Source: Vulcanisaeta thermophila | GTDB lineage: Archaea; Thermoproteota; Thermoprotei; Thermoproteales; Thermocladiaceae | Reading direction: 5' to 3' | DNA: 64,000 nucleotides | Assembly: GCF_001748385.1 (NCBI RefSeq) | Contig: NZ_BCLI01000001.1 | Location: 124,001 to 188,000 of the forward strand | Shown: piece after piece, positions 51,972 to 60,422 of the stretch | Position numbering within the stretch: the first letter of the stretch is position 1 | How the letters are laid out: every line of letters starts with the position of its first letter | Position numbers and translations under genes: made by a program | The notes under the pieces: generated by a model | The model's input: the letters and a program-made list of their open reading frames with translations, nothing else | Database searches by the model: none | What the model was told of the DNA's origin: nothing

Positions 51972-53039
51972 TTAATCAACAACGCCCTCCTCGGTTATTC
52001 TAAAGGTTACCTCACGCTCTGGGTGGTATGGTGAGTCGAAGATCTTGGCTATCCTCACGTTCTCCTTACCCTTCCTTAGCCATACCCTGTACGTGGCCCC
52101 GTGAGCTATCACATTACCCCCCGCAGGTTTCAATGGATTCCCAAAGAATACATCTGGCTGTGCAATTACCTGGTTCGTAACCACCACAGCCACATTGTAA
52201 ATATCGGCAATCCTGAGGAGCTGCGCTATGTGGTGGTTAAGCTTTTGCTGTCTCTCGGCTAGGTTCTCCCTGCCGGGGTACTCACTCCTGAAGTGGGCCA
52301 CTAGGGAGTCTATGATTATTAGGCCTATGTTCTCCTTCTCAATCATCTTCTTACTCTCGTCAATTATCATTATTTGATGGTCACTATTATAAGCCCTGGC
52401 GTACAGTATGTTCTTAAGCGCCTCCTGCGGGTCCAAGCCTCTGTACTTGGCTATCTGCATTATCCTCTCGGGTCTAAAGGTGTTCTCGGTATCCACATAG
52501 AGCGCCTTGGCCTTTAACCCACCCTTATCCTCCGGTAGTTGAACCATGACGCTAAGTTGATGGCATATTTGGGTCTTCCCGCTCCCGAATTCACCCACGA
52601 ACTCCGTTATTGCCTTAGTCTCAATACCACCACCCAGTAATTCGTCCAGGGACTTGACACCGGTGCTTATCCTCTTAATGCCCCTCCTTTTCTCGTAAAG
52701 TTCGTAGGCCGTTATGAAGGGTGTCAGTCCAATGAGCTTTTGGGCAGCCGCTATTATCTGCTTAGCCCTATCCTCACTACCCAGTATCTCAGCCAACTCC
52801 TTAACGCTTGCGAAGGCCACGTCCCTAGCCGTGTTGTAACCAGCCTCCCTAAGCTTCTGCGCAGTAACCCTACCCACACCCTCAATCTCCTCCACATCAA
52901 TTACTGGGTAACCACTTGACACTGTTGCGGTAACCACGGTCTCACCAGAGGACTCCTCGGTCTCCTCTTCACTGGCCCTGGTCTCCTCAACCTCCACCTC
53001 CTCCTCGCTCTCCTGCACCTTCCTCCTCCCCTTAGGCAT
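51972..53039 (-). CDS. radA: DNA repair and recombination protein RadA
   Basis: 355 residues. An acidic N-terminal tail ([23 protein letters not shown]) precedes the helix-hairpin-helix domain ([24 protein letters not shown]) and the RecA core: Walker [14 protein letters not shown], Walker [30 protein letters not shown] and NQVIAQPD loop 2 region. No intein interrupts it. Box TTTTTAAATAA near 53070. RadA assembles filaments for strand exchange; Hjc (30841) acts downstream in the same pathway. Confidence 0.97.
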   Translation of the reverse strand: MPKGRRKVQESEEEVEVEETRASEEETEESSGETVVTATVSSGYPVIDVEEIEGVGRVTAQKLREAGYNTARDVAFASVKELAEILGSEDRAKQIIAAAQKLIGLTPFITAYELYEKRRGIKRISTGVKSLDELLGGGIETKAITEFVGEFGSGKTQICHQLSVMVQLPEDKGGLKAKALYVDTENTFRPERIMQIAKYRGLDPQEALKNILYARAYNSDHQIMIIDESKKMIEKENIGLIIIDSLVAHFRSEYPGRENLAERQQKLNHHIAQLLRIADIYNVAVVVTNQVIAQPDVFFGNPLKPAGGNVIAHGATYRVWLRKGKENVRIAKIFDSPYHPEREVTFRITEEGVVD

Positions 53040-53136
53040 ACCTCAGCTCTAAATAAAGGGTTATTATTTAAAAATCCTTTGCATGCATAATTCACCCACT
53101 AACGCACTTAATACGTGCTGGTGCGGACCACAGACC

Positions 53137-53742
53137 TCACGCCCTACCCCTAATCCTAAGCCATGTATAGAGACAGGTCTCCCTCCAAAGCCTACTAACC
53201 TCCTCCTCATCACCATAACCCACAAGCCTCAATAGCTCCAAGGGGTCATCACCACGGTTGGGCTTTACGTAGGCTACGTCATCATCATAACCACAGGTGG
53301 CCTTTAGCAACCTATCCACAACCCTCCTACCCAGTAACCTCCTTAACTCATCCCATGAGTACGCGGTGTACCCCAGGGACCTGTAGAGGGCATCTGCCGC
53401 ATCATTCCCATACCAGGTGGTGGCTATGTATAGATCAGTGTCGGCGCAGACCTCCTCGGCGGTACTCATCAACACGCTACCAAGCCCCATCCCCCTAAAG
53501 CCCTCGAGGACCGCTATGTAGTATATGACACAGAGCCTAACCCTGGGGAATGAGGCTCTGTAAAACACCACGGCACCCACAACCTCCCCACCTAACTTGG
53601 CCACGGCCACGGAAGCCACCCCATAATCCACAACGGCCCTTGCGTACCTAAAGGAGGAGCCAAAGGCCTCCCTAAGCACCTCCTCAGCCTCGCTAAACAA
53701 TTCCCTGGAACCCACCTCCACAACCAATGAGTAACGCCCCAT
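53137..53742 (-). CDS. GNAT-family acetyltransferase
   Basis: 201 residues. Acetyl-CoA site VLEGFRGMGLGSVLMSTAEEV (RGMGLG) with VVGAVVFYRASFPRVRLCVIYYIAV before it and YRSLGYTAYSWDELRRLL after, a full GNAT fold. The last ~50 residues (RVVDRLLKATCGYDDDVAYVKPNRGDDPLELL) are an extra tail. Substrate unknown. Encoded 59 bases downstream of S11 on the same strand. Confidence 0.85.
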   Translation of the reverse strand: MGRYSLVVEVGSRELFSEAEEVLREAFGSSFRYARAVVDYGVASVAVAKLGGEVVGAVVFYRASFPRVRLCVIYYIAVLEGFRGMGLGSVLMSTAEEVCADTDLYIATTWYGNDAADALYRSLGYTAYSWDELRRLLGRRVVDRLLKATCGYDDDVAYVKPNRGDDPLELLRLVGYGDEEEVSRLWRETCLYTWLRIRGRA

Positions 53743-53800
53743 CTAAACCACGGCGTGTAGGCACTGGTTGATGAGTGTGAATGGCCAATCCCAGGGCGGC

Positions 53801-54283
53801 TCAAACCCTCCTACCCCTCCTACCTCCAGGTGGCCTAATGGTGTCCGTGGGTATTGGGGTAACATCCTCAATACGCCCAATGATCAAACCAGCCCTTGCA
53901 AGCGCCCTTATGGCCGCGGCTGCGCCTGGGCCTGGGGTCTTGGGTCCATAACCCCCTGGCGCCTTAACCTTTATGTGCACAGCATTTATACCCCTACTCA
54001 TGGCTACCTCCGCGGCCTTGTACGCGGCCATCATGGCAGCGTAGGGGCTTGGTTTATCCCTATCAGCCTTAACCACCTGCCCACCACTGACCCTAGCCAC
54101 GGTCTCCGCGCCCGTTAGGTCCGTTATTATGATGATTGTGTTATTATAACTTGAGTAAATATGGGCCACACCCCACCTAAGCTTCCTGGCGGCACTAACC
54201 TGGGCCGGCTTTACCTCAGGCAGTTGCGTTGCCTGCGGTTGTGGCTGTTGGGTCTCCTCCTTAGTCTCGCTCTCCTCTGACAT
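53801..54283 (-). CDS. rps11: 30S ribosomal protein S11
   Basis: 160 residues from the ATG at 54283 (a TTG at 54286 precedes it; box ATTTATAAG near 54310 fits). A Glu/Gln/Pro-rich N-terminal extension precedes [51 protein letters not shown] and the C-terminal [24 protein letters not shown], the universally conserved S11 tail. It binds 16S rRNA at the platform. Confidence 0.97.
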   Translation of the reverse strand: MSEESETKEETQQPQPQATQLPEVKPAQVSAARKLRWGVAHIYSSYNNTIIIITDLTGAETVARVSGGQVVKADRDKPSPYAAMMAAYKAAEVAMSRGINAVHIKVKAPGGYGPKTPGPGAAAAIRALARAGLIIGRIEDVTPIPTDTIRPPGGRRGRRV

Positions 54284-54364
54284 CAACCACCGAGGTGATT
54301 ACCGGCTTATAAATTTTCCCCATGGACGGAAAACACTTAATAATGAGGTAATTGGTGAAACCCC

Positions 54365-55552
54365 GTGAGCGAGCCGGTGATAAAGTCCGTAAGAGTGTTG
54401 ACGGTCATGGGGAACTTTGAATGGCCCATTGTGAAGGTTGAGTTGAGCAATGGGTTGGTGGGTTATGGGGAGTGCCACAGGGGGCCTGGGATTAGGGAGG
54501 TTTTGAGGAGGGCTGAGGAGTTGGTAAGGGGTGGTGAGGTTAATGTGGAGTACATACTAAGGCTCATTAGGAAGCACATACCCAACTCGGAATGGGGTGT
54601 GGTTAATAACGCCATAAGCGGTTTAGAAACGGCCCTGTGGGACCTAAAGGGTAAACTCACTGGGTTGCCAATTTACGAGTTACTGGGTGGTAAGGTCAGG
54701 GATAGGGTTCCCGTTTACGCGGACCTACACGCCGGCGCGGGCATTGCGGAGGCTGGGGGTAAGAGGTGGGTGGAGCTTGGAAGCACCGAGGTGGCTTACA
54801 ATGTGGAGAACTACGTAAAGAGGGCTAGGGAGGCCATGAACATGGGTTTCAGGTACATAAAATTCGATGTTGACGTGCCCGAGGGCATGATGGAGACGGA
54901 GTTCGACAGAACCTTTGGAATGGGCATTGTTAAGTTCATAACATCATTCATAGGCGGTGTCAGGGATGCCGTTAAGTACAACGTGGACATAATGGTCGAT
55001 GGCCACTGGGCCTTTAGCGTACCCACGGCACTCGCCATAGCTAGGGAGTTGGCCAAGTACGATGTGTTCTGGTTCGAGGACCCAGTACCCCCTGAGAATG
55101 TGGATGCCATGCGCGAGGTTAGGCTTAAGTCCCCAGTACCCATCGCCACTGGCGAGAAGCTTTATAGGCTTTCCCAGTTCAGGGAGTTGATTGAGAAGGG
55201 GGCCACGGACATAATACACCCAGACGTTCAAAGGCTCGGTGGACTACTGGAGATGAAGAAAATAGCCTACCTAGCCGAGGAGTACTACGTGCCAGTGGCA
55301 ATACACAACATATCAAGCCCCATAGGGACCATGGCCAACGCCCACGTGGCCGCCACAATAGGGGACTTCATAGCCGTTGAGTGGCACGCCATAGATCTAC
55401 CCTGGTGGCCCGACATGGTTAAGGAGGGCATGATAATAAAGAACGGCTATATAGAACTCCCCAGGAAACCGGGGCTTGGGGTTGAGCTTAATGAGAGGGT
55501 TGCCCTCGAGCATGCCAAGGACCCCGTGGAGGCCAGGGAGTTTCAATCCTAG
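54365..55552 (+). CDS. Enolase-superfamily sugar-acid dehydratase (mandelate racemase/muconate type)
   Basis: 395 residues from a GTG, box ACTTAATAAT 26 bases upstream. YIKFDVDVP (catalytic Lys region), IMVDGHWAFSVPTALA (first metal Asp in DGH), VFWFEDPVPPENVD (metal Glu), PIATGEKLYR (third ligand Glu), DIIHPDVQRLGG and AIHNISSPIGTMANAHVAA (catalytic His-Asp pair) are all in place. Substrate is probably a C5-C6 aldonate such as gluconate or galactonate, feeding a branched Entner-Doudoroff route; exact specificity is inference. Confidence 0.85.
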   Translation: MSEPVIKSVRVLTVMGNFEWPIVKVELSNGLVGYGECHRGPGIREVLRRAEELVRGGEVNVEYILRLIRKHIPNSEWGVVNNAISGLETALWDLKGKLTGLPIYELLGGKVRDRVPVYADLHAGAGIAEAGGKRWVELGSTEVAYNVENYVKRAREAMNMGFRYIKFDVDVPEGMMETEFDRTFGMGIVKFITSFIGGVRDAVKYNVDIMVDGHWAFSVPTALAIARELAKYDVFWFEDPVPPENVDAMREVRLKSPVPIATGEKLYRLSQFRELIEKGATDIIHPDVQRLGGLLEMKKIAYLAEEYYVPVAIHNISSPIGTMANAHVAATIGDFIAVEWHAIDLPWWPDMVKEGMIIKNGYIELPRKPGLGVELNERVALEHAKDPVEAREFQS

Positions 55553-55563
55553 GTTCCCAGGGT

Positions 55564-55616
55564 TAATGATGAGAAAGCCCCGATTTGACCGGTGATAAGT
55601 AAGAACCGGGCTGATA
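55564..55616 (+). ncRNA. C/D box guide sRNA
   Basis: In the 79-base gap between the dehydratase and deoC. Boxes are canonical: C ATGATGA (55566-55572), 12-base guide GAAAGCCCCGAT, D' TTGA (55585-55588), three-base spacer, C' GTGATAA (55592-55598), 12-base guide GTAAGAACCGGG, D CTGA (55611-55614). Predicted targets are the complements ATCGGGGCTTTC and CCCGGTTCTTAC, methylated at the fifth paired base. It lies 11 bases after the dehydratase stop, so it may be processed from that transcript. Confidence 0.85.
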
Positions 55617-55631
55617 CCAAGGACCCGCGCT

Positions 55632-56363
55632 TCATGATTTGGGCATGGTCCTTATGATATCCAGCATGTGGCTCGTCCCAACCCTAAACTCCGTAGGGTC
55701 AGGCCTCCTCTCGGACGCGTTCAGTAATTCAAGGACCTGCTGGTAGGTCCTTATCCCACCAGCCACCTTAATACCTATCCTCGGGTTATACCTCCTTGAT
55801 AACTCGGCCATTAACCTAACATTCTCCACCTGGGCACCGACCCTATTACCCAGCCTCTCCGCATACTCCCTCTCCTCAAAACCTGTACTCGTCTTTATGA
55901 AGTCCGCCCCAGACTGCATAACTATCCTATACAACTCAAGCTTCTCCTCCCTGGTGGTGTACGCATCCTCAACGATCACCTTAACCACCTTACCAAGCCT
56001 GTGCGCCTCCTCAACCACGGTCTTTATGTCATCCTCAACATCACGCCAAAGGCCGGACTTAACGAGGCCCATGGGGACGACCACGTCGTACTCATCAACA
56101 AGGCCCGAGTACCTCCTGATCAACTCAACCCTGGCATCCGTGGTTAATGCACCAAAGGGGAAGTCAATGACCACCGAAATCCTCAGCTTATAACCCCTAC
56201 GACTCATGTAATCCCTGGCGTACCTCACAAACACGGGGTTTATGGTTATTGAGTACGCACCATACCTCGCGGTGTCCTCGACCAGTCTCTCAATATCCTC
56301 GGTGGTCCCGTAAGGCTTGAGGTATGTGTTATCAATTAAACCCACGATGTTTGTCACGACCAC
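55632..56363 (-). CDS. deoC: Deoxyribose-phosphate aldolase
   Basis: 243 residues from a GTG, box CTTATAATAA 26-28 bases upstream. GLIDNTYLKPYGTTEDI (DeoC N-terminal motif), VSVVIDFPFG-like RISVVIDFPFGALTTDARV, VIVEDAYTTREEKLEL and ADFIKTSTGFEEREYA (Schiff-base Lys in IKTSTGF), then IGIKVAGGIRTYQQVLEL are all intact. It cleaves deoxyribose 5-phosphate to glyceraldehyde 3-phosphate and acetaldehyde. Confidence 0.96.
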   Translation of the reverse strand: MVVTNIVGLIDNTYLKPYGTTEDIERLVEDTARYGAYSITINPVFVRYARDYMSRRGYKLRISVVIDFPFGALTTDARVELIRRYSGLVDEYDVVVPMGLVKSGLWRDVEDDIKTVVEEAHRLGKVVKVIVEDAYTTREEKLELYRIVMQSGADFIKTSTGFEEREYAERLGNRVGAQVENVRLMAELSRRYNPRIGIKVAGGIRTYQQVLELLNASERRPDPTEFRVGTSHMLDIIRTMPKS

Positions 56364-56409
56364 ATTAATAATTTACTAACGGGATTATTATAAGCATTAG
56401 GGTTGGGGG

Positions 56410-56715
56410 TCATTGCTTGGTTATGACCTCCGAGAGCCTGGGCTTAACGGGCTGCCTCATATAATCCAGTAGGTTTGCCTCCTCAAGTGCCTTCATAACC
56501 TCCTCATCACTGGCACCCTTCCTTATGTTTATTCTGTACTCCGTGGGCTCCAAGTGCTTCACATTGGCAACCCTCCTCTTAACCCCAGTGAGCCCCCTGG
56601 GCCCCGTTACTATTACGAAGTTCTCATCCTTAATATCCACAATGACGCACTTACGCCCAGCCTCCCTACCAGCCACCTTAACGCATACCCTGCCTATATC
56701 GAACACCCTGGGCAT
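56410..56715 (-). CDS. rpl14e: 50S ribosomal protein L14e
   Basis: 101 residues. [60 protein letters not shown] is the archaeal L14e KOW-type fold, and the C-terminal acidic helix [18 protein letters not shown] follows. Box CTTATAAATCC near 56740 is 25 bases upstream of the ATG. In many archaea it pairs with Cbf5 or cytidylate kinase; none is adjacent here. Confidence 0.95.
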   Translation of the reverse strand: MPRVFDIGRVCVKVAGREAGRKCVIVDIKDENFVIVTGPRGLTGVKRRVANVKHLEPTEYRINIRKGASDEEVMKALEEANLLDYMRQPVKPRLSEVITKQ

Positions 56716-56748
56716 CGTTAGACCATGAACCCTGGATTTATAAGTATT

Positions 56749-57372
56749 TCACACCGTGAAACCCCTAACCCTAACATGAACCTTAAAGCCCCCATTAACC
56801 CTCTCAAACCTCATCTCGTACTTACCATCAAGCAGGGCATCAAAGACCCCCTTTATGATGCCCCTAGTTATTGGTGAGCCAATGTACTCATCAAAGGACC
56901 CCCTGAACCTAAGTACTATGTCGTAACCCCTAACCTCAGCCCCCATGAATGTTAGGATCCCCATTGCCGTGAGTATGTGGAAGATAACGGGGATCCTACC
57001 CTCACCCCCAGCCCTGAGCATCCTAGTGAGCTCCCTACCATACTCATAACCAAGCCTCTCAAGGAGCTCCGGCTTAATGTTGAGGGAGTAAAGGGCCAAG
57101 GCCCCCGTGAGAGCACTTTGTGCAAAGCCGATAATGCCGAAGGGAGCATCAACCCTAAAGACGCCGCCAACCCCGTCTACCCTGGATATTCCCTTAATCA
57201 GCGAATCCCTAAATCCCTCAAGACTTATTAGAATATCATTGGGGTTCCCCAGAATCGCATTTATGTTAATGCCCTCCCCACGAATAACATTAATTATGTC
57301 ACCCAACAACCCAGGCCTATCCCTGGTTATGGTGATTAAAAGCCAAACCACAGGCTTAACCCAACCACCCAT
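56749..57372 (-). CDS. ACT-domain protein with a second ligand-binding-like domain
   Basis: 207 residues. An N-terminal ACT domain (residues ~8-75: VVWLLITITRDRPGLLGDIINVIRGEGININAI) is followed by an alpha/beta region, YGRELTRMLRAGG and an ending FERVNGGFKVHVRVRGF, which resembles a V4R/heme-NO-binding-like module by pattern only. No catalytic domain, so a regulatory or sensory role by amino-acid or other ligand binding is likely. The family is archaeal and poorly studied. Confidence 0.68.
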   Translation of the reverse strand: MGGWVKPVVWLLITITRDRPGLLGDIINVIRGEGININAILGNPNDILISLEGFRDSLIKGISRVDGVGGVFRVDAPFGIIGFAQSALTGALALYSLNIKPELLERLGYEYGRELTRMLRAGGEGRIPVIFHILTAMGILTFMGAEVRGYDIVLRFRGSFDEYIGSPITRGIIKGVFDALLDGKYEMRFERVNGGFKVHVRVRGFTV

Positions 57373-57460
57373 TTAATATAAATTATACTTAACGCACGAA
57401 CCAACACCACTAGGCGGGCCTAGTAAAGGATTTTTAGACATCCCAGTCCAGGTCAGTGCA

Positions 57461-57529
57461 ATGGGTACTGAGTGGAACGAGGTCTGGAAAATATCCCTCT
57501 CAGCATTCTTCGCTGGTTTGGGCTACTAA
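57461..57529 (+). pseudogene. 5' stub of an MFS transporter gene (broken)
   Basis: ATG at 57461, 26-27 bases after box TTTTTAGA (about 57431-57438), encodes 22 residues (MGTEWNEVWKISLSAFFAGLGY) then TAA. This looks like the N-terminal and first membrane helix of a major facilitator protein (pattern ISLSAFFAxLGYQ). The rest is absent; a matching C-terminal part on the same strand starts near 59020. The piece between is occupied by an opposite-strand ORF, so the gene was interrupted or replaced. Confidence 0.5.
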
Positions 57530-57542
57530 GGATGGCGAGTTG

Positions 57543-57554
57543 CCCCACGTGGGG
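57543..57554. repeat. Perfect 12-base palindrome CCCCACGTGGGG
   Basis: CCCCACGTGGGG lies between the MFS stub stop and the stop of the minus-strand LAGLIDADG-like gene (57556). It could be a hairpin terminator or a recombination-end sequence; no copy exists at the other end of the inserted block. Confidence 0.4.
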
Positions 57555-57555
57555 T

Positions 57556-58767
57556 TTATGGGCCTGGGTTGCTTAGCAGGTGTAAAGCCATCTCAAGGTA
57601 TTGATTGTCTTTTGTTTTTCGCCACTTAAGTAGCAATCCATATAACTGTTTAATTGTCACGTAGTCACCTGGCCTTTTCTCCTTCAGCTTTGTTATACCC
57701 CTTACTATCTTCTTTAGATTTATCTTGTCACCCTTGTCCTCTGCCTCGCCCAACAATAGCAATACAAATGCCTTCGCAGTCTTACTATGAAACGGAAGTA
57801 CCCTGAACATCACTGGCCACGCCAATCTAACAAACTTCAAAACATCTTTTCTGCCAAGCCAGACGTGATAATAAACATTTCCATGAACATATACTCCGGA
57901 TGTTTCTGCAGTAAATCCGTAACTCCTCAGTATCTCAGCAATTTGCTCCATGCATCGCCCATCCTTACCTACAATCTGTATCGCTGGACGTAGTTCTGCA
58001 TTGCGGATCCTTGTTACTGCAATTGTCCCATCAGCAAACAACACCCCTATTATTTCATGGATATCCCCTGGGCATTCTTTAACAAATGCTGAGGCACCAT
58101 CAAGCAATGCTACTCTGGGGTTCTTGTGGACATTAAATGACGGCCGGATTGACAAGAACGGCCTCATTAGGCTGGGCTTCTTAAGTTCAGGGTCAGAAAT
58201 CACCAAACTAGTTATTGCCATTGCCTTAGTTTTAATTATACTTGTTAATATTGAACCATCCCCATAAATATAGCCTTTTATCACCCTCTTAAACTGTTCA
58301 TTCACTAATTCCCACGGTAATCTCTTGTACTTTGACATCTTTATCATGCTCAAAGCCTCCACCACGTCAAGGCTTGCCATAAAGGTTTCATTATTGAGGA
58401 TTAATTCATCCAGCAACTTCATCATCACATTCACAACGTTAATTATGAAACTCGCTATCTCCATGCCATACACTGTAATACGTCTCATCGTATAGTCTTC
58501 GGAATATTTAATTTGCATTTCATCGAGTAGTGACTTGGCGTGATCAACATCGTAGAAATGAATCCTTTTTCTTATTCCGTCACTATATGTCCACCTTGTT
58601 TTAACAAGCAGTTCGTGAATTTTCCAAAACTCCTCAAGCGCTTCGGTTGGGGCTCGGCGGGCTGGGTTTCTTTCTGTGTTGTTGGTGTTTTGGTGTTGAG
58701 TATCATGTCCTGTGCCCCTTCTCTCTTCCTGATTGGTCATGGCCTCGCTTTCTGAGCCCAGGCACAC
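57556..58767 (-). CDS. LAGLIDADG-like protein, free-standing homing-endonuclease candidate
   Basis: 403 residues. IIGVLFADGTI (about 239-249) fits the LAGLIDADG consensus, followed by a strand-helix run ending VYYHVWLGRKDVLKFVRLAWPVM, as in homing endonucleases. A weaker second copy, IKGYIYGDGSI (about 163-173), lies 75 residues earlier. The N-terminal 160 residues are helical and charged and not recognised. It is on the strand opposite the broken MFS gene that it lies in, and it is not inside an intron. The first ATG is 58767; ATG at 58740 is also possible. Base composition looks more AT-rich than neighbours. Confidence 0.55.
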   Translation of the reverse strand: MCLGSESEAMTNQEERRGTGHDTQHQNTNNTERNPARRAPTEALEEFWKIHELLVKTRWTYSDGIRKRIHFYDVDHAKSLLDEMQIKYSEDYTMRRITVYGMEIASFIINVVNVMMKLLDELILNNETFMASLDVVEALSMIKMSKYKRLPWELVNEQFKRVIKGYIYGDGSILTSIIKTKAMAITSLVISDPELKKPSLMRPFLSIRPSFNVHKNPRVALLDGASAFVKECPGDIHEIIGVLFADGTIAVTRIRNAELRPAIQIVGKDGRCMEQIAEILRSYGFTAETSGVYVHGNVYYHVWLGRKDVLKFVRLAWPVMFRVLPFHSKTAKAFVLLLLGEAEDKGDKINLKKIVRGITKLKEKRPGDYVTIKQLYGLLLKWRKTKDNQYLEMALHLLSNPGP

Positions 58768-58926
58768 ATTACACAGAAGCAGGTAGGTTTAAGAGGCACT
58801 CACCATCAAGCCCCCAGCCAGCCCGGCAAGTCCCCCGCAAACGTCCCCAGCAACCCTGACACTCCTACACCCCACACAAACCACCACCTTACCAGGGAGT
58901 TGCATTAAAAGGCCCACTCCACATCA

Positions 58927-59409
58927 ATGCAGAACGAAGACTCACGAAAAACCGAGAACACCATCCCACCAAGAAAACCACAAAAAGACCACCCCACATT
59001 GAGAAACAGAAAGAAGAACCTAATCGGAATCGGCTACCTATTCGGAAAACTAAGGCTAAGCGAGTACAGGGGGTTGGCCTTCCTGGGCTACCTAATGGGC
59101 TCAGTGGCATCCCTGGGCATGTACCCAATGGCATTCCTACTGGGTGTTGCTGTGGCGGGTACCGAGGTCTTCGAACCCACGATAGTCTCTAAGCTCGTGC
59201 CCAAGAAGTCCCTGGGCTCGGGCATGGGCATGCTAACCCTGGGCAGGAGTATCGGCTTACTCCTTGGGAATTCAGTAATGGGGCTATTATACCAAATACA
59301 CTACACATACTCATACTACTTCGCATCAGCAACATCCCTCGCAGCTTTCATAATAATCATACTAATACAAAGACCTATGAGAATGAGCAAATCAAGGGCT
59401 CATCCATGA
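58927..59409 (+). pseudogene. C-terminal remnant of an MFS transporter
   Basis: An open frame of 160 residues. From about residue 33 it is the end of an MFS protein: GYLFGKLRLSEYRGLAFLGYLMG, GMYPMAFLLGVAVAGTEVFEPTIVSKLVPKKSLGSG and GRSIGLLLGNSVMGLLYQ with a last helix FIIIILI. The first 30 residues (MQNEDSRKTENTIPPRKPQK) are unlike MFS sequence and look newly created. A box GCATTAAAAG near 58906 might still drive it. With the 5' stub at 57461 it represents the two ends of one gene missing about 250 internal residues. Confidence 0.6.
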
Positions 59410-59668
59410 TGATCAACTCATTCTAAATAAAACCATAAACCACGTGGTACTCATGAACCGAGATTCCTAAACCCAGTAAGTCTCGATCTCAGTAATGGAA
59501 CCTAAGTTGAGAATAGTACAGTGAGACCCTGAGTATAAGATTGATTATTTAATAAACAGCACAGTGAGCATAGTCAACTCACCCAAGAATCTAACGAACC
59601 TACGGCTAAATAATACCTAATTATTTTAAGCATAAAATATTAAAAATACGTATTAGGACGGTTTAATA
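59410..59668. other. AT-rich non-coding stretch, no gene seen
   Basis: About 260 bases between the MFS remnant and the MscS gene. I see no open frame longer than 30 codons, no C/D boxes and no tRNA-like fold. The last 50 bases contain candidate box A elements (ATTAAAAATAC near 59640) for the MscS gene. Confidence 0.5.
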
Positions 59669-60301
59669 ATGTCGTCCAGTGGTGGAGGAACTGAAAATAT
59701 CGCCAGAAATATATCTACTAGCCTAGCGTGGTTAATAGTATGGATTGCAGTGTATATGATAGTTGCGGCCATTGTAAACAGTGTACTACCCCAAGTCCTA
59801 AGCCCTATATTTAACTACAGGGAATTAGTTCTTAAACCATATGGCGTCTACATAAACATCGTGCTAGCATTAATTTTTGGTTATATGATTGTCAAGAGTT
59901 TTGCCAACTTCATGTACTGGTCCATGAGGGTTAGATATCCCCACCAGACCGCCGCGGCCATTAGGAGTATCGTAACTATACTAGGGATTGGTGCATTACT
60001 GGCCTCAATAGCTGGAGGAGTTGCAGGGGGTGCAGCTGGGGTAGCCTTAGGTGGCTTCCTGGCACTCGTAATTGGTTTCGCCTCCCAGCAAGTCTTGGGT
60101 CAGGCCGTTGCCGGGATGTTCATATTATTAACAAGACCATTTAAGATAGGTGACTACGTGAATATCGTAGGCGAACAAGGCACTGTAGAGGATATAACAG
60201 CGCTCTTCACCTACGTTAGGAAAGACGACAACACCCTAGTCCTAATACCAAGTGCCTCAATAATAGGTAATAAGATATATCATCTTAAAAAGGCTCAATA
60301 A
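59669..60301 (+). CDS. Short mechanosensitive channel (MscS family)
   Basis: 210 residues. Three membrane segments (about 16-38, 62-82, 96-150), the pore helix rich in Gly/Ala (GIGALLASIAGGVAGGAAGVALGGFLALVIGFASQQVLGQAVAGM) and the MscS beta domain (RPFKIGDYVNIVGEQGTVEDITALFTYVRKDDNTLVLIPSASIIG) are clear. It ends about 15 residues after the beta domain, so the C-terminal alpha/beta vestibule of E. coli MscS is absent. The channel releases solutes on osmotic downshift. Confidence 0.88.
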   Translation: MSSSGGGTENIARNISTSLAWLIVWIAVYMIVAAIVNSVLPQVLSPIFNYRELVLKPYGVYINIVLALIFGYMIVKSFANFMYWSMRVRYPHQTAAAIRSIVTILGIGALLASIAGGVAGGAAGVALGGFLALVIGFASQQVLGQAVAGMFILLTRPFKIGDYVNIVGEQGTVEDITALFTYVRKDDNTLVLIPSASIIGNKIYHLKKAQ

Positions 60302-60422
60302 TTTAACTTAATCAAACCATAAATCATAAAATCATAAGTACCATTATTCCTCGCCCAATACTAAGTCTTTATGAAATAGTCAATGACACAACTGTACCTT
60401 AACGGTGCTTCCCACGACCATG

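Noticed and set aside
51972-53039. Intein in RadA
   Set aside because: The protein is the normal 355 residues and its Walker A region is continuous; no intein splice motifs.
53768-53800. C/D box sRNA beginning at TTGATGA near 53768
   Set aside because: A C-like box is present, but no D or D' CTGA follows at the required distance.
57537-58903. GAGTTGC direct repeats (57537-57543 and 58897-58903) as target-site duplication flanking the inserted LAGLIDADG-like block
   Set aside because: Seven bases can match by chance over this distance, and the repeats do not coincide with the clear ends of MFS similarity.
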